The notes: generated by a model from the letters alone, not told the origin. DNA of 64,000 bases from Mycolicibacter sinensis (GCF_001667945.1 NZ_LZJK01000039.1:1-64000); one strand, 5' to 3'; shown: positions 37,785 through 49,760, counted from the first letter of the stretch. A program made the numbers and translations.

Positions 37785-38588
37785 CTACGGCGTCGTCTCC
37801 CAGGGCTGCTCGTTGCGGCGCTGCCGGTCTCGCTCGCGTGCTCGATCCTGAACCCAGAAATCCTCGAAGCGCTCGCCGGGGTGCACGTTCGGTATCCGGT
37901 TCATCAGGGTGCTGAGCCAGCGCGGCGGGCGATCCGGCTCCCACTGGGGGACTACGGCGCTGAGCGCGGCGAGGGTCTTGAGCACAACGAAAATCCCGAA
38001 CAAGGTGCTGGGCGCATCGGTGGCGGCGATCCCGGCGAATCCGAGCAGCAACGTCAGATGCACGACCATGACTCGGCCCAGTCCAATGTCGGCGGTGCGC
38101 TCGACGTCGCGGAAGGACCAGCGGCGCAGATCGACCAGATCGAGGAGGAAATTCAGCGTCAGGAACAACAGTACGTTCAGACATCCCCAGCCGGCGCTGC
38201 GCCAGTCGAGGTCGAGGAGCTCAAGCGCGGCTGCGCGGTTGTGCGTCAGCAGAGCCAGAATCGCCCCCAGGAAGATCCCGTGGGCAGCACAGAAGGCCAG
38301 GCTGACGAGGGCGAACCCGGCCAAGAAGGATTGATTCGCCGGGCCGCCGGATTGCGGTGCGCGGTAGCGGAAATGCCCAGATTTGGGCGTCCAGCGCCGG
38401 TGTACGGCGATGCGCGCCATTACGAACAGGCATACGGCGACGTTCTCGAACCAGTACACCACCAGGGTTGTGGCTCCGGACCAATGTTGGGTGAACCAGC
38501 CGAGCGCCGGGATTGCGATCACTGCGAGCGCAGCAAACAGCTGAAACCGTGAGATCGCCGTCGCGCTGCGAGAATCCGGCGCGGTCAT
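37785..38588 (-). CDS. Membrane protein of unknown function (DUF6498-like)
   Basis: A 267-residue protein with about six membrane helices, e.g. FQLFAALAVIAIPALGWF, TTLVVYWFENVAVCLFVMARIA and LVSLAFCAAHGIFLGAILALL. The phrase VVYWFENVAVCLF is typical of the DUF6498 group. The C-terminal tail after about residue 225 is highly charged and cytoplasmic. No enzymatic motif is seen. It sits alone on the minus strand, 72 bases downstream of the hydroxylase gene. Confidence 0.7.
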   Translation of the reverse strand: MTAPDSRSATAISRFQLFAALAVIAIPALGWFTQHWSGATTLVVYWFENVAVCLFVMARIAVHRRWTPKSGHFRYRAPQSGGPANQSFLAGFALVSLAFCAAHGIFLGAILALLTHNRAAALELLDLDWRSAGWGCLNVLLFLTLNFLLDLVDLRRWSFRDVERTADIGLGRVMVVHLTLLLGFAGIAATDAPSTLFGIFVVLKTLAALSAVVPQWEPDRPPRWLSTLMNRIPNVHPGERFEDFWVQDRARERDRQRRNEQPWETTP

Positions 38589-38660
38589 GAGTGGATCCGG
38601 TCGGCCACGATTTATTCAAACACTCCGGCGGCGAGAACCGGCCATGGTCGTTTGTCGGCG

Positions 38661-39317
38661 TCAGCGTGTCGCGCCGTGCAGGTTCTTGGCGGTCGGAGAG
38701 GTCCGAACCGCGGACTGGTTCGGGTAGGTACGGAGTAGTCGATCGGCGGTTCCGGTGCTGGTGACGGTGAACCAGTAGTTCTCGTTTTTGAAGTGGTGCC
38801 GCCGGTGATTACGCCAAATTGAGCGGTAAGCCCGGGATTTGGGCCTGTAATCGGTGTGGATGAGGTAATGCGTCCACTCATAGACCAGCCCGAGGGCCGT
38901 CAAGCAGACCACGGACGTCAGCCCGAGACCGAGTCGACTGAAGGCGAGCAACGGTACAGCGACGGCGGCCGGGATCAACCACACCAACGTCTGTTGCGGT
39001 ATGAAGATGAGCTCGATTCGTCGTGGTTCACGGTGATGCTCGCGATGTTTGCGGGCCAGCAACGGATCCACGGTGAAGCGGCCGAGCGTGCGCGGGCGCC
39101 AGTGCAGGATGGCGACGTGGATGATCCATTCGAAAACCGGAAAGGTGGCGAGCATGAACACTGGCAGCGCGACGTCGGTGAGCTGCCAGTCGCCGACGGT
39201 GGTCCGGGCGGTCAGCGCCCCGGTGAGCGTGAGCGCCAAACACCAGGGGGAGGGGTGGCGCCAAAACTCCCTTCCGGCCGCGAACAGGGTGACGCCGCTA
39301 CGTGTCTGCGGGGTCAT
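38661..39317 (-). CDS. Sterol desaturase/fatty acid hydroxylase-family membrane enzyme
   Basis: A 218-residue integral membrane diiron enzyme. Three histidine boxes are present: KHREHHREP (about 89-97), [10 protein letters not shown] (about 146-155) and HRRHHFKNE (about 170-178), separated by hydrophobic helices. Such enzymes hydroxylate or desaturate a lipid chain. It overlaps the upstream GntR regulator by four bases (ATGA), so the pair is coupled and the regulator probably controls it. The substrate is unknown, but a membrane lipid is likely. Confidence 0.85.
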   Translation of the reverse strand: MTPQTRSGVTLFAAGREFWRHPSPWCLALTLTGALTARTTVGDWQLTDVALPVFMLATFPVFEWIIHVAILHWRPRTLGRFTVDPLLARKHREHHREPRRIELIFIPQQTLVWLIPAAVAVPLLAFSRLGLGLTSVVCLTALGLVYEWTHYLIHTDYRPKSRAYRSIWRNHRRHHFKNENYWFTVTSTGTADRLLRTYPNQSAVRTSPTAKNLHGATR

Positions 39318-40036
39318 CGCTGGTGGTCCAAGCCGGACAGAGCGCTGAGCAAGCTACGGGTGGCCGGCTCGAGGAGGTCGATCGCGGCGCATTTGGCGCC
39401 TGCCGGGTCGCCGGCGACGATCGCTTGGGCCACCCGCTGGTACGGCTCTGGGTCACTGACCTCGGAGGCCATGACGGTGGCAAGGGCTTCGAGGGCGGGT
39501 TCGTAGGTTGCGCGCAGCGTGTTGAACATCAACCGAAAGACGATCGAGTCGGCGGCGTCGACAACGTGGTCCCAGAACGTCAGCGCCGCGCGCTGACGCG
39601 CCACCGGATCTTCTTCGGCGGCCAGCGCCGTCACAGCGCCGTCGAGCACCGCGGCCGACTGCGGGCCGCTGCGTTCGGCCGCCAGTTCGGCGACCTTGGG
39701 TCCGTTGTGTAGCCGGGCCTCCATAATGCTGCGCACCACCGCCAGGTCCGGTGCGTCGCCGCGCAGCACCAAGCGCGGCAGCAGATCCAGGCCTGCGTGG
39801 CGGCGATAGTCGCGCACGGTGGTGGCGTCGCCATGCCGGATTTCGACGAGTCCGGCCGCGTTGAGACGGCTGAGCGCCTCGCGCACCGCCGGACGGGACA
39901 CGCCCAGCACTTCTGCGAGTCTGCGCTCGTTAGGCAGTACCTCGCCGGGTGCCATTTCACCGCTGAGTACATCGGACATGATCTGCTCGAATACGTGTTC
40001 GGGCACCGATCGTCGCGTCACCTGCCGCAGGGCCAT
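39314..40036 (-). CDS. GntR-family (FadR/FCD subgroup) transcriptional regulator
   Basis: A 240-residue regulator. The N-terminal winged helix reads [20 protein letters not shown] .. [21 protein letters not shown], followed by an all-helical FCD effector domain. FCD proteins usually bind small carboxylic acids, often fatty-acid- or lactate-related. It is cotranscribed with and overlaps the fatty-acid-hydroxylase-family gene, a natural target. Confidence 0.88.
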   Translation of the reverse strand: MALRQVTRRSVPEHVFEQIMSDVLSGEMAPGEVLPNERRLAEVLGVSRPAVREALSRLNAAGLVEIRHGDATTVRDYRRHAGLDLLPRLVLRGDAPDLAVVRSIMEARLHNGPKVAELAAERSGPQSAAVLDGAVTALAAEEDPVARQRAALTFWDHVVDAADSIVFRLMFNTLRATYEPALEALATVMASEVSDPEPYQRVAQAIVAGDPAGAKCAAIDLLEPATRSLLSALSGLDHQR

Positions 40037-40198
40037 ACCGCCACGATGCCGGATTACTGGACAGAGGTCAAGTGGTCAGACCAGTGCCACAAGGCTGTGC
40101 GACATAGATTTCACGACGGTTGCGGTTGGGCAAAGGTCCGGCAGGCGAGCCGTGGCGCGAGGGCCGGCATCGCCCGTCTGGTTTTAATGTTGGTTGCT

Positions 40199-40627
40199 AT
40201 GTCCGGACTCGACGGGTGCGTGAAGCGCTGGCGCACAGCGCTTCACGTCGCCTTGTCGGCGCTGATGGTGGTCGTTCTGGGACTCGCGACCACCGCCGTG
40301 GCTCAGGCGGCGGCGGCCACTGCGACGTTGTCGGTGACGTCGACCTGGCAGACCGGCTTCATCGCCCGCTTCACCGTCACCAATCGCAGCACGGTTCCGC
40401 TGACGGATTGGAAGCTTGAATTCGACATGCCGATGGGGCAGTCTGTCTCGCACGCGTGGAGTAGCACCGTTACGCGGTCCGGCACGCACTATGTTCTGAC
40501 CCCGGTGAATTGGAACCGCATTATTGCTCCCGGTGATTCGGTCAGAGGTGGTTTCCGAGGCGTGCTGAGCGGGCCGTATTCGCCGCCGGTGAATTGCATG
40601 CTCAACCGGCAATATCTGTGCAGCTAG
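40199..40627 (+). CDS. Secreted CBM2-only carbohydrate-binding protein (Rv1987-like)
   Basis: A 142-residue exported protein: signal peptide about 1-40 (ALHVALSALMVVVLGLATTAVAQA) and one family 2 carbohydrate-binding module, with no catalytic domain. The surface Trp residues that stack on cellulose or chitin are present (TSTWQTGF, LTDWKLEF, HAWSSTV, VNWNRII), as is a C-terminal Cys pair. It follows M. tuberculosis Rv1987 in length and blocks such as FIARFTVTN and SGTHYVL, as recalled. The start is the ATG at 40199, with an in-frame ATG at 40187 also possible. A terminator lies 100 bases downstream. Confidence 0.88.
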   Translation: MSGLDGCVKRWRTALHVALSALMVVVLGLATTAVAQAAAATATLSVTSTWQTGFIARFTVTNRSTVPLTDWKLEFDMPMGQSVSHAWSSTVTRSGTHYVLTPVNWNRIIAPGDSVRGGFRGVLSGPYSPPVNCMLNRQYLCS

Positions 40628-40726
40628 AGACGGTTGCGCGGACTCGGCACTGCTTACGTCACGGCTACGGACCTAGGGGAGTGCCTGCACCGCGACGCCG
40701 GTAGCGGTTCCCGTCATCGGTTACAG

Positions 40727-40753
40727 CCCGGCCCTGGCCGGGGTTTCTTTGTT
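40727..40753 (+). terminator. Rho-independent terminator after the CBM2 gene
   Basis: CCCGGC-CCTG-GCCGGG hairpin (the arms can extend one base) followed by GTTTCTTTGTT, the only T-rich hairpin tail noticed in the window. Confidence 0.6.
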
Positions 40754-40836
40754 GACTGAGTTCGAGCGCCAGATCGGGCGGTCAGAAATTTCCACCATGT
40801 GGTGATTGCCCGCCTTTGCGCGACAATTGCTGCGAT

Positions 40837-40996
40837 GAGCCGGAATTGACGGGAGTTGTCGCGGAAAGGCGGGCAAACGCGGTGCCGTCCGGCCGGCGGG
40901 ACCGTGCATCCAAGCCCGGCGGTGGTGGTGTCGGTCGACCTTCTCAACAACGGGCCCGGTGGCCTGGAGGCCGTCGGTTTCACGCGACGCTGCTGA
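40837..40996 (+). pseudogene. Decayed mazEF toxin-antitoxin remnant
   Basis: The stretch resembles the intact mazEF pair at 41995-42560. In one frame it reads EPELTGVVAERRANA, matching the antitoxin end EPELWERYLAERREW. From 40916, after a frame change, it reads PAVVVSVDLLNNGPGGL, matching the toxin PAVVASVDILNNGPGGL, with DNA similarity of more than 80 per cent over about 80 bases by eye. About 48 bases covering the toxin start are missing relative to the intact copy, and neither gene is complete. It is therefore a deleted paralogue or the edge of an old duplication. Confidence 0.7.
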
Positions 40997-41189
40997 AAAT
41001 CGCCGCAACCAGCCCGCCCAGGGTCAGGATCCCAACCATCACCGAGGCGCAGATCGCGCGGCGTCGTCGGCGTCTGCGGGCGCTATCGATCGCCACCGCG
41101 ATGCTGGCGAGGACCAACGCTGCATAGATCGACAGTCCCACTGTCAGCATCATCGGTTCCCCGGTGCTGGCCAGCGTCACCTTGTGCAT
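40980..41189 (-). CDS. Small two-helix membrane protein, hypothetical
   Basis: A 69-residue protein. Helix one, MLTVGLSIYAALVLASIAVAI, and helix two, AICASVMVGILTLGGLVAAIF, are separated by SARRRRRRR, so both ends would face outward. The hydrophobic pattern supports it, but no strong ribosome site was found and no family is recognised. Its 3' end touches the mazEF remnant. Confidence 0.4.
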   Translation of the reverse strand: MHKVTLASTGEPMMLTVGLSIYAALVLASIAVAIDSARRRRRRRAICASVMVGILTLGGLVAAIFSSVA

Positions 41190-41453
41190 GCGGCGAGCCT
41201 ACGGGGGAGCTGATCATTCCTACTCTGCCGCTCTCGGCGACGCGACGAACGTGGTCAAATCGCGAACCAGGTCGTCTACGTCGCCGGCGCCACGATCACC
41301 TACCGCGGACTCGCCGAAAAGGCCGGTACGTTCAACGTCACCCGCGGCATCCCAAACCACGGCCACCGAGGAGTAGGGGCGCAAACACCGCAGCGCGAAA
41401 CTTTAGAGCTGGGAATACGGCCTCATACCGCCTGGGCCGGGGAGAATTGCCGC
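41190..41453. other. Intergenic stretch with a possible gene remnant
   Basis: 264 bases. One plus-strand frame around 41265-41390 reads NQVVYVAGATITYRGLAEKAG and continues as plausible protein, but has no start and no end in register. It may be debris of a lost gene. Confidence 0.25.
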
Positions 41454-41609
41454 ATGTCAACCGCGCTCTGGATCATCGTTGCCATGCTCGCTGTCGGGAC
41501 AATCGCCAGCGGGCTGATGCGACTGCAGGCGTGGTTGCGTAGGCCGGTACCGCCTGAGGTGATCGAGGCCGCGCGTCGCGATGACGCCGAGGACGAGTAC
41601 CCGCGATGA
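41454..41609 (+). CDS. Small single-pass membrane protein (51 residues)
   Basis: An ATG with GGGGAG eight bases upstream starts MSTALWIIVAMLAVGTIASG, a clean membrane helix, followed by LMRLQAWLRRPVPPEVIEAA and an acidic end (DDAEDEYPR) before TGA at 41607. Helix, basic stop-transfer and a good ribosome site make it a credible tiny protein. The function is unknown. A similar-looking charged reading frame continues in another register just downstream (about 41640-41750), so the gene may once have been longer. Confidence 0.5.
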   Translation: MSTALWIIVAMLAVGTIASGLMRLQAWLRRPVPPEVIEAARRDDAEDEYPR

Positions 41610-41994
41610 AGTATCGATGCCGCGCGACGGAAGGCCCGCGCGGCGATCCGCGCCGAAGTGGAAAGTCTTGCTGAGGACGCGACGCGTCGCGTTGATGCAG
41701 CGCTGCGGATCGTGCTCGATCTCCGAGCGCTGCGCTGTCACATCGGATGGAAACCGTTGGGGCGAGGTGCAATACGGCAAGCTTTGCTGGTAACCCGCCG
41801 TATTCGATTCCGCCGTATTCCTTGCCCGGGCCGTCCGGCGGATCGCCACCGACGCCTCGATTCAGAATCTGGGAGCGCCCCACCCAGGGCAGAAGAGCAA
41901 GGGGTTGGCGGCCCCGAATGTTGCCTGGCGTTTCATGTGCTTTGAAAGCACGGGATGATCCGCAGTGCTCCGTGTCTACATTTCGTCTGGCTCC
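41610..41994. other. Intergenic region upstream of the intact mazEF pair
   Basis: 385 bases. A plus-strand stretch at about 41637-41750 reads RAAIRAEVESLAEDATRRVD and then ALRIVLDLRALRCHIG, which looks like protein but lacks a start and runs into stops. Promoter elements for mazE are expected near 41900-41990. No other structure was seen. Confidence 0.3.
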
Positions 41995-42228
41995 ATGGCA
42001 GCAAAAACCACAACTGTCCGAGTCCGCCGTCCCGATTCCGAGCGGCTGCAATCTCTAGCCAAGGCTCGTCAAATCGCCGTGGTCGATGTCGTGCACGCAG
42101 CGATCGACGCCTTGGAGCGTCAGGAATTCCTGCGGGGGCTTAACGGGGATTACCAGCGCCTGCGCAACGAGCCCGAACTGTGGGAGCGATACCTGGCCGA
42201 ACGTCGCGAGTGGGACACGCTGGCTTGA
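41995..42228 (+). CDS. MazE-type antitoxin
   Basis: A 77-residue protein. The opening AAKTTTVRVRRPDSERLQSLAKARQ with VVDVVHAAIDALERQEFL is a ribbon-helix-helix DNA-binding domain; the tail LRNEPELWERYLAERREWD is the toxin-neutralising segment. The frame runs up to 41965, but the ATG at 41995 fits. It overlaps the toxin gene by four bases. It should repress its own promoter together with the toxin. Confidence 0.8.
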   Translation: MAAKTTTVRVRRPDSERLQSLAKARQIAVVDVVHAAIDALERQEFLRGLNGDYQRLRNEPELWERYLAERREWDTLA

Positions 42229-42560
42229 TCTGGCGAGGGGAGGTCTACAACGTCGAGCTCGGCCAGCCGATCGGACACGAGCCGGCCTTTCGCCGGCCGG
42301 CGGTGGTGGCGTCGGTGGACATTCTCAACAACGGACCGGGTGGTCTGGTGGTCGTCGTCCCGATCACGACTGCTGATTACGGCCTGCGAAGCCATGTCGA
42401 GTTGGAGCCTCAGGCCAGCGGGCTGGACCACATCTCGTACGCGCGCTGCGACCAACTGCGAGTCGTCTCGGTCGAACGGCTGGCAGCTCGTCAGGGAATG
42501 ATCAGCCCAGATCAGATGCAGGCCATTGACCAAGCTCGACGTTTTGTCCTCGATCTGTGA
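42225..42560 (+). CDS. MazF/PemK-type endoribonuclease toxin
   Basis: 111 residues from a TTG that overlaps the antitoxin stop (TTGA). The family opening is IWRGEVYNVELGQPIGHEP, the core RRPAVVASVDILNN and VVVVPITTADYGLRSHVELEP, and the SYARCDQLRVVS block near the end. Arg of RRPAVV and Thr of PITT correspond to the MazF active site. It differs clearly from the MazF9 copy at 18324-18680, and it is the paralogue of the remnant at 40837-40996. Confidence 0.85.
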   Translation: MIWRGEVYNVELGQPIGHEPAFRRPAVVASVDILNNGPGGLVVVVPITTADYGLRSHVELEPQASGLDHISYARCDQLRVVSVERLAARQGMISPDQMQAIDQARRFVLDL

Positions 42561-43006
42561 TCCGAGGCTATCGGCATTGCATCGTCGGACGAAAGCTATT
42601 GGGGTGCAGCACAACACCGTCCGATTCGGTGGGGGCTTTACAAGACGAACGTGGGCGTACTCTAGTTGACATAATGTCGATTATCGGCGTCGGGTTGGAA
42701 CTGGACGCCGGCGGTCGCGGAACCGGTAAGCCTGATAACTCGAAACGCCGACCAGCAAGCGCCTCGGTCTTCAATCACCACCCTCGCAGCTCCCAACGCG
42801 ACCGTACGACGAACAAGTACCGCGGCGCTCGCCAGCCCGGTCACGTATCCGGCGTTGGCCCGCCCGGTCGGATGCGCCTGCCGCCGCTCGCGTCCATGAC
42901 CGAACGCCGGTGACCACACTCCTGCCCCCTGGTGAGCCGCGTCAATACGTCACAGTGACGAATTGTGCAGCATGGGCACAACCGCTTGGCATCACGCGCG
43001 GCGGAT
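42561..43006. other. Intergenic region between mazF and the hemerythrin-like gene
   Basis: 446 bases. A minus-strand frame at 42662-42919 would encode 85 residues with a hydrophobic middle (YVTGLASAAVLV); it has mixed codon use and no known family. A palindrome at 42944-42964 lies 25 bases before its start, which keeps it possible. Otherwise nothing is recognised. Confidence 0.3.
42944..42964. promoter_or_regulatory. Palindrome, copy 1 of a repeated element
   Basis: AATACGTCAC-A-GTGACGAATT, symmetric about one A with a single mismatched pair. The core CGTCACAGTGACG is identical to the core of the element at 44047-44067. The sequence does not match CRP, IdeR, KstR or DosR boxes as I know them. 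Confidence 0.5.
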
Positions 43007-43573
43007 TTACGTAGTGGACCGTCCGATGAGGTCGCGTGCGCGGTCGAGCATCGATGCGAACGGGCCCACGGCGAAGTTGAGCTTCGCCGATTCCACACCG
43101 GGGTGCGGGTGGGTCGGCGCGATCGCCTCGGCTCGGCGTACCGCGGTGGCGAGCCGCTTGCGCTCGTCGGCGTCGAGCTTGCGTTGCAGCTTCGGGAATT
43201 CCTCCTGTTCCTCGTGCTCGGCGTGAGCCAGCACTGCGTCGCGCAGTCTGCCGAGTTCGTCGATGAACTGCTCTGAGGTGATGTCGAGGTCCTCCAGCGA
43301 CGACAGCAGCTCCTTCGCGGAGTGCTCCTCACCCAATCTGGCGTCGACGATCGCATCGCCGGCAGCCACCTCCCGGCGCACCCGTGGGTGCACGACCATC
43401 TCCTCGGCCGTCTCGTGCACAGCCAACAACTGACGCAGCTGTGCGAAGGGCTTCTCCCGCGCGTGGGGATCGGTTGCGTGCAGCACTTGATCGAACATGT
43501 CCTCGATGAGGTTGTGCTGTGCTTTTAACAATGCGACGACCTCGTCGGGCGTCTCGATGATCATGTCGGACAT
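43007..43573 (-). CDS. Hemerythrin HHE-domain protein
   Basis: A 188-residue helical protein. The HHE iron-site pattern is visible: LLKAQHNLIEDMFDQV, LAVHETAEEMVVHPRV, GEEHSAKELLSSLEDL and LAHAEHEEQEEFPKL. Such proteins bind a diiron centre and act on O2, NO or peroxide. The frame is open upstream to 43840, but the ATG at 43573 has GGGGAGG at nine bases. It is 128 bases downstream of the repeat protein on the same strand and could share its promoter with the palindrome at 44047-44067. Confidence 0.85.
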   Translation of the reverse strand: MSDMIIETPDEVVALLKAQHNLIEDMFDQVLHATDPHAREKPFAQLRQLLAVHETAEEMVVHPRVRREVAAGDAIVDARLGEEHSAKELLSSLEDLDITSEQFIDELGRLRDAVLAHAEHEEQEEFPKLQRKLDADERKRLATAVRRAEAIAPTHPHPGVESAKLNFAVGPFASMLDRARDLIGRSTT

Positions 43574-43701
43574 GTGGATGGACCTCCCCTGGCCGGTTGC
43601 TACGGCGCTATCTGGCGTGTGCCGCGCGGCTCCGCATACCCATGCGACCACGCCATCGAAACGCGACCGGCCGGGCTCGACCGGACTCGGGAACGGGCGG
43701 T

Positions 43702-43947
43702 CTACCGTGGCGGCGGCGGTGGCGCTACCGGCTGGCACGCATTGGCGGCTGGGTTCCACCAGTTGCCCGGACCGCAATTCGGCGGGGCCGTGGGCTGGCA
43801 CGCATTGGCTCCCGGGTTCCACCATTTGCCCGGGCCGCAATCAGGTGGCTGAGCCGAGCCGACGCCAGGCGCCACTGCTGTCACATACGCCACCGGCGCC
43901 AGTGCCACCGCCGCGGCGCACGCCACGCGAAGAATGAAGTTGCCCAT
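43702..43947 (-). CDS. Small secreted protein with two tandem Cys/Trp repeats
   Basis: An 81-residue protein. The signal peptide about 1-32 (MGNFILRVACAAAVALAPVA..VGSAQ) is followed by two near-identical 16-residue repeats at 37-52 and 58-73, CGPGxWWNPxANACQP, and a Pro-rich end. Each repeat has one internal Cys pair that could form a small disulphide loop presenting two Trp. No function is recognised; the aromatic, disulphide-held loops suggest binding to a wall polymer or ligand. The palindrome at 44047-44067 lies 100 bases upstream. Confidence 0.7.
   Translation of the reverse strand: MGNFILRVACAAAVALAPVAYVTAVAPGVGSAQPPDCGPGKWWNPGANACQPTAPPNCGPGNWWNPAANACQPVAPPPPPR
43729..43839 (-). repeat. 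Two 48-base direct repeats coding CGPGxWWNPxANACQP
   Basis: Units at 43792-43839 and 43729-43776 are separated by 15 bases that code for a short Pro-rich spacer. The DNA of the two units differs at only a few positions, pointing to a recent internal duplication. Confidence 0.75.
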
Positions 43948-44046
43948 CGAGACCTCCGTCGATAGTGTCCAGCCCCCATCTGGGATCTATTACCACTACC
44001 CGCTCCGACGGCGCCGCAATCACGAATCGGCGGGCTCCCCGGCAAC

Positions 44047-44067
44047 ATTACGTCACAGTGACGTAAT
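44047..44067. promoter_or_regulatory. Palindrome, copy 2 of a repeated element
   Basis: Perfect 10-bp arms ATTACGTCAC / GTGACGTAAT around one A. It lies in the 214-base gap upstream of the repeat-protein gene (start 43947) and downstream of hrpA, and shares a 13-base core with 42944-42964. An operator for an unknown regulator is the simplest reading. Confidence 0.55.
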
Positions 44068-44161
44068 AGGGGTACTCTGCGGGGCGTTGTCGAACGCGAA
44101 TCATGCTTTCCCGCAGCGCTATTCGACCCTGGATCGCGCTACGCCGCAATCGTCGACCCCG

Positions 44162-48088
<3,927 letters not shown>

Positions 48089-48257
48089 TCCGCCGAGGAT
48101 AGAGGCAGTCAGGAAGGCTCCGCTCGCCGGTCGCAGGTGATGAGCAGTAGCTTGTGCGTGAGCGCCGCCGCGCCGACCAAGGCCTTTACAAATCGTCCTT
48201 AAACTGTCACGCTTTCGGCCGGATCACCAGGGCAGGACGAACAGGAGAGACAACACC

Positions 48258-49112
48258 ATGACGGGCAGTGACTTCTCCGGCCGCACCATGGTGGTGTCCG
48301 GCGGCAGCCGGGGCATCGGCTTGGCGATCGGACTCGGCGCGGCGAGGCTGGGCGCCAACGTGGTGCTGCTGGCCAAGACCGCCGAACCCCACCCCCGGCT
48401 GCCGGGAACGGTGCACACCGCCGCCGCCGAGATCGAAGCCGCCGGCGGCAAAGCTCTGGCCGTGGTGGGCGACGTGCGCAGCGAAGACGACGTGCAGCGC
48501 GCCGTCGACGCCGCCGTGGACCGGTTCGGCGGCATCGACATCTGCGTGAACAACGCCAGCGCCATCGCCACCGAGCCGACTGAGCAGCTGTCGGCCAAGA
48601 AGTTCGATCTGATGCAGGACATCAACGTCCGCGGCACGTTCCTGTTGACCAAGGCCTGCCTGCCGCATCTGCGGAGGTCTGCCGCGGCGCACGTGCTGAC
48701 GATCGCTCCCCCGCTCAACTTGAACCCGTACTGGCTGGGCCTCCACCCGTCCTACACGCTGTCCAAGTACGGCATGAGCCTGCTGACATTGGGTTGGGCC
48801 GCCGAGTACGCCGAGGCCGGAATCGCCTGCAACTGCCTGTGGCCGGAGACCTACATCGCGACGTCCGCGGTCGCCAACTCCCCCGCCGGCGGCCAGCTGC
48901 TGGAGCAGGCCCGCAGCCCGCAGATCATGGCGGACGCCGCCGTGGCGATTCTGCGACGCCCGGCCGCCGAGGCGAGCGGGCAGTGCTACATCGACGCCGA
49001 CGTGCTGGCCCAGGCCGGCGTGACCGACCTGTCCGGCTACGGCGGTGGGCCTGCGCCGCTGATGGACTTCTTCGTCGACCGGCCGCAGGGCGGCGGCGCC
49101 GAGGCGCGCTGA
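48258..49112 (+). CDS. Short-chain dehydrogenase/reductase (HSDL2-like)
   Basis: A 284-residue SDR. The NAD(P) motif is SGGSRGIGLAI, the structural Asn is in VNNASAI, and the active-site Tyr/Lys is YTLSKYGMS. The catalytic Ser position is less typical (HVLTIAPPLNLNPYW), a pattern shared by HSDL2-like SDRs of lipid metabolism. An AGGAGA ribosome site precedes the ATG. It ends in a bidirectional hairpin. The substrate is unknown. Confidence 0.87.
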   Translation: MTGSDFSGRTMVVSGGSRGIGLAIGLGAARLGANVVLLAKTAEPHPRLPGTVHTAAAEIEAAGGKALAVVGDVRSEDDVQRAVDAAVDRFGGIDICVNNASAIATEPTEQLSAKKFDLMQDINVRGTFLLTKACLPHLRRSAAAHVLTIAPPLNLNPYWLGLHPSYTLSKYGMSLLTLGWAAEYAEAGIACNCLWPETYIATSAVANSPAGGQLLEQARSPQIMADAAVAILRRPAAEASGQCYIDADVLAQAGVTDLSGYGGGPAPLMDFFVDRPQGGGAEAR

Positions 49113-49131
49113 GCCGGTTGCGGCTCAGCGC
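49106..49131. terminator. Bidirectional hairpin terminator
   Basis: Perfect 11-bp arms GCGCTGAGCCG / CGGCTCAGCGC with loop GTTG. It contains the stop codon of the SDR gene (49110-49112) and that of the convergent gene (49125-49127). It is among the strongest hairpins in the window. Confidence 0.75.
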
Positions 49132-49760
49132 AGGTAGACCTCGCTGCCGCTGGGATAGCCGCCACCGGTGGTGGTGACGTGGACGTGGTCGTAGTGGCCA
49201 TAACCGCCGCGCTGCGCTCCCCCGCCGGGTGTGTAGTAGACGCCGCGCCAGATGGCGTCCTGCAGGCCGAACCGGTCCGCGTTCTCCATCACGTAGGCCA
49301 CGATCGAGTCGCCGAGCGCGATGCCCTCGGCGCTGCCGGGGTTGGGAATCATCACATCAAGCGCCAGCCCATTGGGGTGCCAGCGCAACGCGTCGGCACG
49401 TACGCCGCCGATCTGGTGGATCTGCGGAAAGGCGTCGCTGATGCTGCGGGCCGCCTGGATCGTCTTGACCTGAAGGCCTCGTTCCGGGGCGACCCCGGCG
49501 GGCAGGAAGCGCGAAACCACCCGCATTCGAGACGCCGCCGCGACCCCGGCGGGCGTGCCCTGCCGCAGGTAGTCGGCGGGCGCCGAGACCAGCTGCATTC
49601 CGCTTGGGGACTCGGCCTCAGCAACCACCGGTGCGGGTTCGGTGGGGACTGTGGGATTGGCGCTGCCGCCCACAGCAAAGAACACTGCCACTGGTGCGAT
49701 GACTACGGCCATCAATGCCGATGACTTTCGGCGCTCGCTGGCTAACTCGTGTCGGCCCAC
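49125..49760 (-). CDS. Exported protein with a C-terminal LAS-peptidase-like domain
   Basis: A 211-residue protein. An N-terminal hydrophobic signal or anchor (LMAVVIAPVAVFFAVGGSA, about 16-34) and a Pro/Glu-rich linker lead to a domain with DALRWHPNGLALDVMIPN and GHYDHVHVTTTGG. The HxxxxxxD and HDHVHV pattern is that of M15/LAS zinc peptidases, though mycobacterial members of this group are not all proven enzymes. Secretion suggests a role at the wall. It converges on the SDR gene; a 198-base, unusually AT-rich region lies upstream. Confidence 0.75.
   Translation of the reverse strand: MGRHELASERRKSSALMAVVIAPVAVFFAVGGSANPTVPTEPAPVVAEAESPSGMQLVSAPADYLRQGTPAGVAAASRMRVVSRFLPAGVAPERGLQVKTIQAARSISDAFPQIHQIGGVRADALRWHPNGLALDVMIPNPGSAEGIALGDSIVAYVMENADRFGLQDAIWRGVYYTPGGGAQRGGYGHYDHVHVTTTGGGYPSGSEVYLR

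Noticed and set aside
42662-42919. 85-residue minus-strand ORF
   Set aside because: No family, mixed third-base GC and a poorly placed ribosome site; kept only as a possibility because a palindrome precedes it.
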